Source: Pristionchus mayeri (Eukaryota; Nematoda; Chromadorea; Rhabditida; Neodiplogasteridae). Taken from it: 64,000 nucleotides of DNA. Positions 1 through 16,156 of this stretch are shown here, piece by piece. Within the stretch, counting starts at the first letter, position 1. Each line of letters starts with the position of its first letter. The notes beneath the pieces were generated by a model, which was not told the origin of the DNA, made no database searches, and saw only the letters and a program-made list of their open reading frames with translations. The stretch spans positions 20,250,984 to 20,314,983 of the forward strand of contig BTRK01000005.1 of the NCBI GenBank assembly GCA_036245805.1. Reading direction: 5' to 3'. The position numbers and the translations under genes were made by a program.

Positions 1-2313
1 CGAGAGTCCACTCAAGTCACAGGTATAACTTGAAGGTCTAGGACGGTGTCATCCATTTTCGGAAAATCTAAATTATCATGAAAATTGTTGAGAGTCGTTG
101 CATCTCGATCTTCAAGGACAAGAATAATCAGATGCCGTGCGGATTCGCCCTTGGATCGATCGAAGGTAAGACGAAGGGAGGGATACTGTAGAGACTCTCT
201 TCTCACTTTCTTACTCTAGTTGTTAACTGCTTTGACAAGTTTAATGGAAAAGTGTTTTGATAAATGGAGAGATCGGAGTATTGATTGAATGTTGGTGGAA
301 GTTGTGTATTCGGGGGATGGTGAAGTTGCCTTCTCCTTGTTCCTCCTCCCTTACTCTCGTACTCATGTCTCACTCGGTTCTCTTGAATGTCCCTCCCCCT
401 TTTACGTTGAATGGAATGTGTGGAGGAGCAGAGGAAAGGGACATGAGATGAAGCCACGAGAAGAGTCAGGAAGAGCAAATGATTACTTGTGTGGAGTGCT
501 CAGAGGGTTACGGTAGATGAATGATCATGAAGTGAAGGGGTCCTCAGATAGCCTGGAATGAGATAGTGGGAGTGACGATTGGATTGAGAAAGCACACTTT
601 CTTATTGAGAAAGGTGAGAAGAAGAATTTAATAATATTCATTCTGGTTCAGTATGATTAATACAGATGAAATGGATGGGAATGATGTTGTATATTTAGGT
701 CGGGTGGCGATCCAATTGATCGATGCCCCCAATCCGAAGGACAATTTCACCTTCAAGTGCCATCGATCGGCTGAGTTGGTCGGAGGATATCAGGAGATCT
801 ACGGTGTTTGTTTCCTTTTCTACTATTTATTATCTACTGGATGCGCAGTTGTCTGCCTAACACAAATTTGTACTCGGGTGACGTCATTCCTGGGTGTCGT
901 ATCCAGTGGTCGAAAGCGTAGGTCACAAAAATTCTAAAAAGTGGGAATGTTTCTAAAATTTTAATATGAAATCGTTTAGAATGGGTACGTTTTTTTACAA
1001 TTTTTATCAATAATTACTAAAAACGGGTACATTTTCTATTTTGCACTGGTCTGGACTTCATAAACCGGGCACGTTATGGGCATACTTTTCGACCACAGGT
1101 CGTATCTCATTGTAGAAAGGGAAGGGGGGGGGGGGGAGCACACACTCTCTCTCTCCCTCTCTCTTGTATTTCCTTCCCCAATGCTGCATGGTTCTCCATC
1201 CACTCTCCTTGTCACAACTGTCGATCGGAGGGCGGAAGAGATCTCTCTGGCCATGAGCGATGGAGGGGGCTGTCAATGGGCAGAATGGAATATCCATGCC
1301 TCACGATAAATGGCTGCCCCACCCCCCCCCCCCTCCCCTACCCCCTCTCAAAGGATCTGATTGATAGAGGGGGAATGGAGCACGGCTGGACTCGATCTTC
1401 CCATCTCCCTCACCCGTCGAGGGAGGGGGCGATAAGTGGGAACTCTTATCAAAAGAGACTCATCTCATCTCTCTTGAGTGAGAGTGGAGGGAGGACATCT
1501 TTCCCTCTGCATTTCCAGTGTTTCTGCTCTCCCTCAACTCTTTCTTCTATTCTTCTCTTCTATCGATATGGGAGTGGATAGGGATGGAGGGAGGAATCTG
1601 CTCCCTCCCATCTTGAATCATCCCTCCATCCTCCCTCTCCTCCTCCGTCCCCCTTCTCACATCCTCGGTACCCGTCGGAATGGGGCTGCCGTTTCTCTTC
1701 TCTTCTCGGGGAATATCCACCCCTCTCCACCCCCCCCCCCCCTCCCCCTCCCTCTTTCCTTCCTCCGAGACGAAACTCTGCTCTTGAATAGAAAGAGAAA
1801 GAGGACTAGCGACACTCCACCACATGTGTGATCAGTCTAGAGGGAAGAAGCATTGAACTATTGAGGGAATGGGAGGAATTCATCTACCTTCGACGGATTA
1901 TCATCCATTCATTTTCTTCCTTTAGGTCAATGACATCGGTTTCCATCCCAGTTACGGTACTCTCGTCACCATCGGCAGTGATGGAAGGTATTCCATGTGG
2001 GATAAGGTGAGATAGAGTACGGTAGACTGGTTGACTTTTCGATTTCTCAGGATGCGCGTACGAAGCTGAAGACGTCTGACCAGCACGCAGTCTCACTCAC
2101 GAAGGTGTCCTTCCATTCGAGTGGCATGATGATGGCTTATGCTGTTGGTTACGACTGGAGTAAGGTGAGTGATGAGGGATGCACCCCCCCCCCCTACCGT
2201 ACTCTTCCTACGGTATCCTTTCGTTGCAGGGTCACGAAGGGAACGTCTCACCGGGCAGCAAGATCTTCCTCCACAAGTGCGACGAGGACATGCGACCCAA
2301 GGCGAAGAAATGA
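1..2313 (+). CDS. RAE1: RAE1 mRNA export / spindle WD40 protein, 3' part
   Basis: This is the C-terminal part of the beta-propeller protein RAE1 (Gle2), which binds NUP98 at the nuclear pore in mRNA export and also acts in the spindle checkpoint. The 5' end lies outside the window. Exons read as 1-22, 93-165, 699-805, 1926-2006, 2051-2164 and 2230-2313, and all phases join. Recognisable blocks are SRCISIFKDK, GFALGSIEGR, NFTFKCHRS, IGSDGRYSMWDKDARTKLK and YDWSKGHEG, in RAE1 order through the last propeller blades to a lysine-rich tail. The 1,120-bp intron 806-1925 is far longer than its neighbours and holds a MITE-like element. An AATAAA signal follows at 2328. Identity is very secure; the donor at 806 (gtttgt) is the least certain boundary. 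Confidence 0.93.
906..1096. mobile_element. MITE-like element, copy 1 (RAE1 intron)
   Basis: A roughly 190-bp AT-rich segment starts with GGTCGAAAGCGTAGGTC and ends with a matching inverted terminus (CATACTTTTCGACC). A diverged copy of the whole segment lies at 22576-22776. Shared interior blocks include TTCTAAAATTTTAATATGAAA and CATTTTCT-like tracts near a TTTTGCACTGGTC block. It carries no coding capacity, so it is probably a non-autonomous DNA transposon. Confidence 0.7.
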
Positions 2314-3542
2314 AGGACCGGTTGATGAATAAATTAATGTTTGGATGCATCGATCAGTTTGACACATTCGCACCCGTTTATACACTGATTCATGCACTTG
2401 ATCGAACCCCGTATTACTGTAGATCTCACGTTGTTACTGTCCCGTATTGGTGTCGTGATAAATGACGTCCGCACTGCTGCACTCTGATTGCTGTAACTGA
2501 GAGGAGTGGGCTTACATCTCCCGTTGAAGTACTTGTATTGTCTCGTGATGCGTGCTCAATCATCCCTCCCCCCATCATCACAGCTCTATTTTCCTCTTTT
2601 CTCTCTTCATCCTTATGCGAGGATGTGATTGCTCGGATATGACCTTAGTAGTATGAGAAGGGGAGACATGAGTAGAGGACAGACCTCATCCTCTTACTCT
2701 CCCCTTCTCCTCGCCATCTTATTTGATTTGAGGATCCGCCCGTAATAGTGCGCGACTCCTCTATCTCTCGCTTTTGAAGACTTTCTGGGATGAGAAAAAG
2801 AAAAGAGGGAAGGGGTGGGAGAAAGAAGTAAGAGAGGAGAAGAGACATCGATTGAGACACGAGGGGAGAACTCTGTCCAAGTCGAGTCATCACAGTCATC
2901 ACTAACAATTATTTCAAAAATATTTTTAAAAATTTCCACAGTCAGGTGTTTCTGCTATATATTAAATACAAAAGTGTACTGTAAAAGGAAAAGCAAGGGT
3001 ACCGTAAGAGGAGCAAGGGTATCGTAAGAGGAAAAGCAAGGGTACCGTAAGAGGAAAAAATAGTTTAATCATTGATAGGTCACTGTAGGACACTAATCGT
3101 TTATACTCTTGAGACGTTGTAGCATAATACATAAATGTCGGCGGGACTTATTGAATGGACGGGAATCAAGGGTGACAAGAATTTTTTTACAAATGAACAA
3201 GAAATCAATTGAGAAATATAGTAATACACAATAAACTCTGATTATCTCACAAAATGGCATACGGCGGGGGAAGTTGAGGGGGTCGAGATAAGACAGGGTA
3301 GATCATGGGGATGAGAGAGGGGTCAGAGCATCGATTGAGAGTACTCTAATCACTCGGATAATACTGAGGAGTGCGAAAATAGACGGGAGTGCGAGAAGTA
3401 GAAGAGAAGAAGTGCAAATGAGGAATGGGTGAGAAGAACGGGGAATGATCACAAGAGAAGTAGAGGGACGACGATGGATGAGAGAGGGAGATGGATTATC
3501 GATTGATTGGGGATGGGGAATACTCATCTAGTCATCTACTGC
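2314..3542. other. Convergent intergenic region between RAE1 and the calcium sensor
   Basis: This spacer lies between two converging genes. It holds the RAE1 poly(A) signal AATAAA at 2328-2333 and a small tandem repeat at 2987-3058. The short ORFs in it are low-complexity and I see no gene. Confidence 0.6.
2987..3058. repeat. Short tandem repeat of about 23 bp
   Basis: Three consecutive units of the form AAGCAAGGGTACCGTAAGAG are visible, the middle one shortened and with one substitution. Each unit carries a TACCGTA or ATCGTA core, related to the TACNGTA motif seen throughout the window. Confidence 0.75.
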
Positions 3543-6072
3543 TCACTTCTTGACCTCGTTAGTCAGAATCTGGAAGAGTTCCTTGTCAGCCAGACAGCCG
3601 TCCACGAACTCCTTCAGAGTCAATTCCTTGTCGTTATTGACGTCCATCTGGAAAGAGACGATGCATGGGGTGTAGTGAGATCCCTTCCACTCCCCCCCCC
3701 TCTCCCCAATCACACGAGGCATATCCTCATCATGCCTTGTCACGATCCTCTCTCGATCGCCATCTTCCATTCTTCATCGGAGACGTTCTCCCCTCCCATC
3801 CCCCTCCCTCTCTACTCTCTCTCTCTCCTATCTAATTTTCGGCCCTCGGTCCTCTTTTTATGTCGGAAAAAGGAGGGAATCAAAGAGGCTGACGCATCGT
3901 CACTCGAAATAGTCGCCGTTGAAGGGGGACACATTTTCCCATGTGACTCTCTCCCCTCCTCCGCTCTCTCTCTCTCCCTCCCTCCCTCTCCCCCCCCCCC
4001 TTGGCAGTCCGAATACTGACGACTGACTGACCACGTAATCTCGGTCTCCCTCCAGTACGGCCCTCCCCTCCAAAAGTAAGAAGCTGGTCGACTACTCTAA
4101 CCCTTATTCCCTCCACTCCTTCCACTAGGGAATTGACTCGAGAGAGGAAAAGGAACTCACCTTCTCAAAGATCATCTTGGCCCGTTTCCTAGGTGAATCA
4201 TCTGCTGATTTGGTCACTTCGGGTCCGAGCATCTCGTAAATTGCCTGCAAGGAACACATTATCATCCTTTCTCCCTCAGTACTGTAGGGATGGGAGAGGA
4301 AGGCCTCCATGAGTGGCCAACTCCATACTTGCATATTCAATCTACGACTGTGGAAGAGGAGCTCATTGTTACAAACAAGGGAAGGGAAGGAGAGAGAGGA
4401 GGTGCATCTCTCTCGTAGACTTCCCATTGGCATTATGGAGAAGTGACGAGAGGAGGTGCATCTCTCTCTCTCTCTCTCTCCTCTTAAGTATCTCGTGCCC
4501 TCTGCACTCTATGGGATTCCCAAGAGGGATTCGCACCTTTCCATCCCCTGTTCCCCACTACGTCGTCTCCTAGAGTGACAGTAAGTGGAAGTGAGGGGAA
4601 GGGACTGGAGGGGGGGGGGGGTAGGTCAGGGGACAGTCTTCTACCCGCGCCTACCACTCTTGCGAGTTCTCTCGATGAGTGAGGAGAAGGGGCGCATGAG
4701 AGAGACGTAAGTGAGTCTCATTCATGCATCAATCCATTCATTCGAATAGTAAAGAGAAGAGGAGAGGAGAAGTCTCTCCCTTCCTTGGTCGTCTTCCCTT
4801 CTCATTCAATCTTCCTCATCCTTCTCCCCTCGTCGCTCTCGTCAGCCCTTCGTCTCTAGGCACTCTCCCTCCCTCTCCACTCTCGTACACACATCAAAAT
4901 AGCGGGCCGATTACGGGGCTAGAAAGAGAAGGAGAAGGAGGAAGGGTGGAAGGGTGACGAGCTACTTGATCTACCGGACTGGCTGGAGGATGGACTAGGA
5001 TGAAGTGAAGTGGTGGAGGTGCCAACTCTCAGCCCCTTCTCCCCTTCTCTTTCTCTCTCTCACTCTGATGCATAAGGAGTCCTTCTCCACTATGTCTCAA
5101 TTGGCTGGAATGCGTGACTTCTCTCTGAGTCTCTGTCGTTGGAATGGGAGAAGGGAGGGAATTGTTGAGAGTGATAGACAGGACCCATCGGGTGGGGAGG
5201 ACTGAGTGAGTGGGTTGGAGTCATCTCCCTCTTTTCGCCACTCGCCCCTCCCGCCAATAACCACTAAACATTGTGTGTGCAAAGTAGAAAGGAAAAGGAA
5301 GGGAAAGTGGCTGAGAAGGAATTCAACTGATAACGACAGCCAATTGTATCAAAATAGTGGAGTAATCGGCTTAAGTGAAGAGAGAAAGAGACAGTAAGTG
5401 ATAGAGAGAGAGTGAAGAGAAATGGATAGAGAAGGCCACCCAAGACATGAATTGAGAAAGAAGTTGTGGGCATCCAGTCACTCTCATGTCCTTTCTCTTC
5501 TCAGGTTCAGCTAGAGACTCGGGAATTGAATGGGAAGGAATGGGAATGGGAGAGGAAATGGAGGAATGAATCACCTCGATAATCTTAATCATTTCTTTCT
5601 CATCGATCGTTCCATTGCCGTCGATGTCGTACATTCTGAACGCCCATTCCAACTTCTGCTCCGGAGTGCCCGATGACGTCACGTTGATGGCTAGCAGGAA
5701 TTCCTGAGAAGGGAGGAGGTCACGGGGGGAGTGGAGGGGGGGGGGGAGAACAGCACCTTGAAGTCGATGAATCCTGAGTTGTCAGTGTCGAATGTACGGA
5801 AGACGTGTTCGCAGAATCCCTCTGCTGACCCTGAGGGGAAGAAATCCTTGTAGACCTTGATGAACTGTTCCTTCGTCAGATGACCCTTCGGACAGTCTTG
5901 CTGCAATGACAGTGATGAAGAGAGAGAGAGAGATGGGGGAAGGAAGTGAGAGGTTACGTACCACGAATCCCTTGTACCACTCCTTGATCTGCTCCTCTGT
6001 GAAATTGGTGTTCTTCTTGAGAAATTCGAGATCCTCCTTGGAGAGTTTGGGTTTGCTCCCCTTGAGACCCAT
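3543..6072 (-). CDS. Neuronal calcium sensor (neurocalcin/hippocalcin-type EF-hand protein)
   Basis: Five exons (6072-5962, 5900-5757, 5703-5575, 4244-4161, 3647-3543) join in phase to give 190 aa, the usual NCS length. The start MGLKGS fits N-myristoylation at Gly2. The degenerate first EF-hand has the family CPxG signature (CPKG). EF2 ([12 protein letters not shown]), EF3 ([12 protein letters not shown]) and EF4 ([12 protein letters not shown]) keep the acidic ligands; EF4 has Lys where the loop usually has Gly. Such proteins switch on membrane targets when Ca2+ exposes the myristoyl group. The intron 4245-5574 is about 1.3 kb and the others are short. I cannot say which NCS paralogue it is. 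Confidence 0.93.
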
Positions 6073-7125
6073 GGTGAGAAAGGGGGTTTAGAAGGGAGGA
6101 AGGAGGAATAGGAGGAGAGGAGAGGAGGGAGGGTCTGTAATGAGCGAAGACTGATTACACGAGTGATAAGGCGAATGAGCACATACACGGCAAAAGGTGA
6201 GAAGGCGGGAGGGAGGGATGGGAAGGGAGGAGAGGGAACGAGAGGGGAGGGGGCGACGGATGGAATTGCAGGATAGGGAGGAGGGAGAGGAGTTCAATTG
6301 GGAGAATGGAGGATGAAGTGATAAGGAGAGAAGCAGAACATGTAGTGGTGGAGGATCGATTTTGAAGGAGGGGAGCAAGAGAAGTAGAGAAAGGGAAAGA
6401 GAGAGAGAGACTCCGCCTCCTTTTCCTTCTTCTCCTCCCTCTTCCCCTATCCAAGACTGAAAGAGAAGGGAGGAAGAGAAGTGAATCGATGAAAGACAAA
6501 GGACCGAAAAGTACCGTAGTCATATTGATAAGTAGAAGTATGATTGAAATGGTGGAGGAAGGGGAGGATCGATTGATGGATGGGAAGTGGGGGGAACCCC
6601 TCCCTCCTCCTCCCCCTTCTAATACTTTCTTTCGCTTCCCTTCCCTCCCTCCCTCCACTCTCTCACTTCCTCCCTCCCCTTCTTCTACCTCAATTTAGAA
6701 TGGAGAGCGAGAGATTACATGTGGCTATTTGAACAAGGTGATCAGCCTCAAACTCTTCCCCATTCATCTCCCCTTTCTCTCTTTCTTCTCTCACTCCAAT
6801 TGCAACAGTTCTCTTGTTGTCTCCATTCTCTCTCTGGTGCGAACAAGATAGATAGCCCGTCATGTTTTCTGCCTTTCTCCCTACTTCCACCCCCTCTTCC
6901 CTCTCTCTCAACCCCCCCCCCCCCCCCACTTCATCTAATCCGTTCCATCAACCGCCCCTACTCCACACATGTGATCTAAGCTTGCGATACATGTACCATA
7001 TCCCTCTTTACCGTAGTCCTTATTATCACACGGCTGCATTATCATTCTGCAGCATATTAGTTAGCGCAGCTATCACTCTTATTAAAAAGTGGTTTCCGCA
7101 CAAAAATAGAGAATAGTGTACAGGG
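6073..7125. promoter_or_regulatory. Divergent intergenic region (calcium sensor / katanin)
   Basis: This 1.05-kb spacer separates two divergent start codons and so should hold both promoters. It is rich in GGGAGGA/TCCTCCC purine-pyrimidine blocks and has a poly-C tract at 6911-6927. I see no TATA box I would defend. A TACAG acceptor-like site ends at 7123, three bases before the katanin ATG. Confidence 0.45.
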
Positions 7126-12146
<5,021 letters not shown>

Positions 12147-12596
12147 AGAAAAGAAGAGAACACCCCACAGCCCCCATACAACTTTCACCTCCCTAACCAT
12201 CCCTACCACTTACTTGTAGAATTTGCCCTTTCACTAGTATATAGCACGGATAATTAGGCCACTAACAAGCAAATAACATATTTATTGATTGATTGTAAAT
12301 ACTGATCGGTACCCTGTATGCTTTCTCCGATTCGACCTTCGTAGCCTTAAACTGAGTTCGTAAACGAGTCTTCGTAAATATGTGCTAATTGAACACTGCA
12401 ATTACTGGATTGTGCACTTCACTTGGGAGTTCCTTCACGAAGGTTTGTGAATAAAGATCTTTCATATACGTTGGCTAAACAATCGTGAATCATGAAGTTG
12501 CGAAAGCGAACTTTGGAAATATCGTATTTATATTTTTATGGATGCTAAATATGCTAAGTAGATCATGCTAGGTCTATTCTAGTCTGTGGAGTAGGA
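12147..12596. other. Katanin-ERCC1 intergenic spacer
   Basis: This 450-bp AT-rich spacer contains the katanin AATAAA signal at 12450-12455. The ERCC1 ATG follows about 140 bp after that signal, close enough for operon-type spacing. No gene is seen. Confidence 0.5.
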
Positions 12597-13985
12597 ATGG
12601 CGTCATCTTCGACTGGGATGCCTCCAGTGACTCGGAATGCATCTGCCTCTGGAGTAGTCATCAACAGGAAGAGACAGCAGGGTAATCCACTCCTGCAGTA
12701 CATCCGAGTGAGGAATGAAGGGAGAGGGAGGATCAGTGAGTCTTTCAGTTGGTCCGATACGAGTGGGGAGAAGTTGCGTGTGACATCGAGATAGACTCGA
12801 CCATCGGAATCGTATTCCTCACTCTCTCCTATCATAAGGTCAGCCTTGTTTCTCATTGTTCCTTTTACATGATGGTAGTAGTGAATAGTTGTTGATCTCA
12901 GCTGCACAACCAGTACATCCACACTCGATTGACGGGCAAGAACGAGAACAAATACGCGAGTAAGATCCTCCTCGTAGTCGACAATGTGACCGAGAGCAGA
13001 CACTCCCTCAGGCAAGTGGATACTGTAGGACTGGGAGGGGTACGGTATACATTCTAGGAATCAATTGATATTAATCGATTGCAGAGAGCTTTCCCTGCTC
13101 TGCTTCCGTATGGGATGGACTCTCATAGTGGCCAAGGTACAGTAGATCGATATTTCTTCGATAGATCGATTTTTTTCGATGTACGGAAGATGTTTCAGGG
13201 AATCGAAGAGGCTGCTGAGTACATCGAATCGATCAAATTGGTGGAGTCGAAGGAACCAGGAGGGAATAAGAAGAAGTGAGAATGATGAAGGGATTGAAGG
13301 GGAGGGAGGAGACTGCAGGGAAGTGAAGGAGGACGAGAGATCTCAACTGGCAGACGAAGCCATTCGAATCGTATCGGGGGCAAGAGGAGTCACCAAGACT
13401 GATGCCAAAAGGGTCACTTACTTTTACTCAGAGTACGGTAGGATACTGTGCCGCGAAGAGTTGAACTATGAAATCGTCGCATTTTACACATGTAAAAAAT
13501 ATGTTAGGTCGAAATGCGAGCTCATAGTATTATATTTTGTGTTGGAATCAGATGTATCCAGTTTATACCATTGGTTAGAGATACTAGAATCCACTTGTGT
13601 GAAGAGTCAGGTTACGAAATGTATAGTTTGTGTGGTGAGAGCGAATGATGATGAGAGGGAGAGAGTGCATGCATAGTGGCTACTTCATGAGAACCTTCAT
13701 GCCTTTCTCTCTAGTTCTTTTCTTGCTAAACGTTGCGTAGATCACTGACACTGAACTGATTAACACGAATTCAGTTCTCAATTCTCACGTGGTGTACTCG
13801 TGTGTACTCCCCCTTTCCCCTTTATCTCACTCTTCATTCTCGTCTATTGGCAGGTTCTGGCCTCGTTCGGGACTCTCCGAAGACTGACGGACGCGAAAGA
13901 GACAGATCTGGGATTGTGTGAGGGAATCGGACCAGTTCGGGGCCCCAATCTTGTCGCATACCTGAATACTCCTTTCCTATCGTGA
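12597..13985 (+). CDS. ercc-1: ERCC1 nucleotide excision repair protein
   Basis: Seven exons (12597-12707, 12749-12838, 12902-13011, 13085-13136, 13199-13275, 13319-13412, 13854-13985) give 221 aa, shorter than human ERCC1. The N-terminus leads into RQQGNPLLQYIR, the start of the nuclease-like central domain that binds DNA and XPA but has lost catalysis. The C-terminal tandem helix-hairpin-helix domain, which binds XPF, is complete: TDAKRVLASFGTLRRL and CEGIGPVRGPNLVAYL. The partner XPF supplies the 5' incision. The intron at 13012 must use a GC donor (AG|gcaagt) to keep the frame ELSLLCFRMGWTLIVAK. Identity is secure. Confidence 0.93.
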
Positions 13986-14239
13986 TAGTTATGGCTGAGG
14001 CAATCTTCTTTTCCTATTTGTTCCATATTAGATAGTTTTCGAAGTTTTGTTTGTAAGTTACATTCCCTGCCCTCTCAATCCGATATCAGGTCATTCGTTG
14101 TACACTCGATCCTTATTGATAAGCTTAGATAAACGGGTTCTTTCATCCACCTTGTCAGATGTCATAATCGTGTTGCTATTCACGCATGTGTACTGTGATG
14201 TAGATCGAGTTCTGATCTCCTAATCTTCTCTGCTTAGTG

Positions 14240-15962
14240 ATGGACGTTCCTGAGGATGCGAATGCGGGCTGTCCCGGCACGGGATCGAGCAAGGCGGGAA
14301 AGAGCAGCGCCTGTGCTGGATGCCCCGGACAGGTACAACCACCGTTTAGCCATATCAGTACCTGATTCAATTCTCTCAAAACTCGTACTGTCATAATCGC
14401 ATACAGAATCAGAACTTTATGAGCCCATAATTAAAACATGAATCTTAGATTAGCTTGATCAACTAGAGCATTTCGAATACCTGAACGAATACCTAATTGT
14501 GTGCAGGCATCGTGCGCTTCTGGCCAGGGTCCTCCCAAGCCAGATGTGAGTGGAGTGATCGATCGACTGAGTGAAGTGAAGCACAAGGTTAGTTACCATC
14601 CGTAGATTTATCCATTCATCAGATTCCCCTAAATGCAATTGGGAGGGGATTCGTCGAAGGAAGAGAAGGGGAGTGCATTCAGATCCTGGTGATGTCTGGG
14701 AAGGGAGGAGTGGGGAAGAGTTCAGTGACGACCAGTCTCGCACTCGCTATCGCTACCGATCCCAAAGTGCAGGTGAGGGAATGAATGACGGAGATAGAAT
14801 GATGAGGGATGAGATTGAAGGTGGCAGTGCTGGACATCGACCTGTGTGGTCCCTCGATCCCCCGTATGCTGGGAGTGGAGGGAGAAGGAGTGCACCAGAG
14901 TGCTGATGGATGGACGCCCGTGGGGGTGAGTAGATCATCGAATATGCCGTAATCGTAATTGTTGCTAAGCTGTAATGGTTTTATGGGAAATGGTGCTATT
15001 CATCTGTATACGACATGTGCCCCATCATCTCGATGGTTGATTGAGTGATAGTGTGCGTGTGCAGGTGAAGGACAATCTGTGCGTGATGTCGATCGCCTTC
15101 CTCCTCGACAACAAGAACGACGCCGTCGTCTGGAGAGGACCGAGGAAGGCAGCCATCATCAAACAGTTCCTATCCGATGTCAACTGGGGAGAGGTCAGTT
15201 TCAAGGGGTACGGTAGGATACGGTGGGACTATTGATTCATCCTACAGTTGAAAATGTGGAGAGCGTGATTGCAGATTGATTACCTCCTGATCGACACTCC
15301 TCCAGGCACTTCCGATGAGCACATCTCCAGTGTTCAGCTGCTTATGGGAGTAAGTCGGTTACTGTATTCATAGAGCTACGGTGGTGCAGAGAGATGACTA
15401 CAGTACTCTTCTTGGTTGCAGGCAGGTTCGGTGGATGGAGCAGTGCTGGTGACTTCCCCACAGGAGATCGCCCTTCTCGACGTGAGGAAGGAGGTATGGG
15501 AGTGATGTTTGATCTTTATCACCCCTCCTTCTGCTGCAGATCTCATTCTGCCACAAGACGAATTTGCCAGTGATCGGAGTGGTGGAGAACATGAGTGGAT
15601 TCGCGTGCCCTCACTGCAAGGTAATCATTCCCATGGGAGAGGGAAGGGAGGAGGAAGGGTGTTTAGGAGTGCTCGGAACTCTTCCCTGCCACCACTGGAG
15701 GAGCTACGAAGATGTGCGAGGAGTTCGCGATTCCCCTCCTTGAGAAACTGCCCCTCGATCCCAGATTGACCAAGGTGAGAGGAAGTAGTCCCTCTCAATG
15801 GGCCATTCCTAAGCCGTCCCTAATGAGTATCTCTCTCTCTCTCTCTCTCTCTCTTCTCAGTGTCTGGACGAGGGCGAGGATTTCTTCGAGAAGAACGGCG
15901 ATTCTGCCATGGCGAAGACCCTCCTCTCACTGGCAAACAAGATCAAGGAGATGCTCCACTGA
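14240..15962 (+). CDS. NUBP1: NUBP1/Nbp35 cytosolic Fe-S cluster scaffold
   Basis: Ten exons (14240-14332, 14507-14587, 14683-14772, 14821-14925, 15065-15193, 15275-15349, 15422-15493, 15540-15620, 15667-15774, 15861-15962) give 311 aa. The N-terminus has the CX13CX2CX5C ferredoxin-like motif that separates NUBP1 from NUBP2. The P-loop is [20 protein letters not shown] and [10 protein letters not shown] are further Mrp/MinD-family motifs. CPHC is the C-terminal CX2C that bridges a second cluster between subunits. The protein assembles 4Fe-4S clusters for cytosolic and nuclear proteins in the CIA pathway. An acceptor-like CTGCTTAG ends at 14237, just before the ATG. AATAAA lies at 16056. Confidence 0.95.
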
Positions 15963-16055
15963 TCACCCTATCCACTACCGTACCCCTTGTGATTCTATAT
16001 CGACAGGTTGAGATATTCCAGCAAGATCTATTCCTATTGTTACCACGTTGAAACA

Positions 16056-16061
16056 AATAAA
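16056..16061 (+). promoter_or_regulatory. Poly(A) signal of NUBP1
   Basis: An AATAAA hexamer lies 94 bp after the NUBP1 stop. The next ATG (16157) is only about 100 bp further, which is nematode operon-like spacing. Confidence 0.7.
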
Positions 16062-16156
16062 GTTGTCAGTTCGCAATCATTATTGTAACAGAGAGTCCGT
16101 GAAGTCGGTAGGAGATATTTGAGAATCGGAGGAAGGGATTGGGAAGTGAGATTGAG

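Noticed and set aside
203..516. Short ORFs on both strands between RAE1 exons
   Set aside because: They fall in a RAE1 intron, have no family resemblance and are broken by the splice pattern that gives continuous RAE1.
1076..1831. Pro/Leu/Ser-rich ORFs in the long RAE1 intron
   Set aside because: They are translations of CT- and C-rich low-complexity DNA.
6088..6658. 167-aa and 96-aa ORFs upstream of the calcium sensor
   Set aside because: Composition is dominated by Ser/Leu/Pro from pyrimidine repeats, with no splice or homology support.
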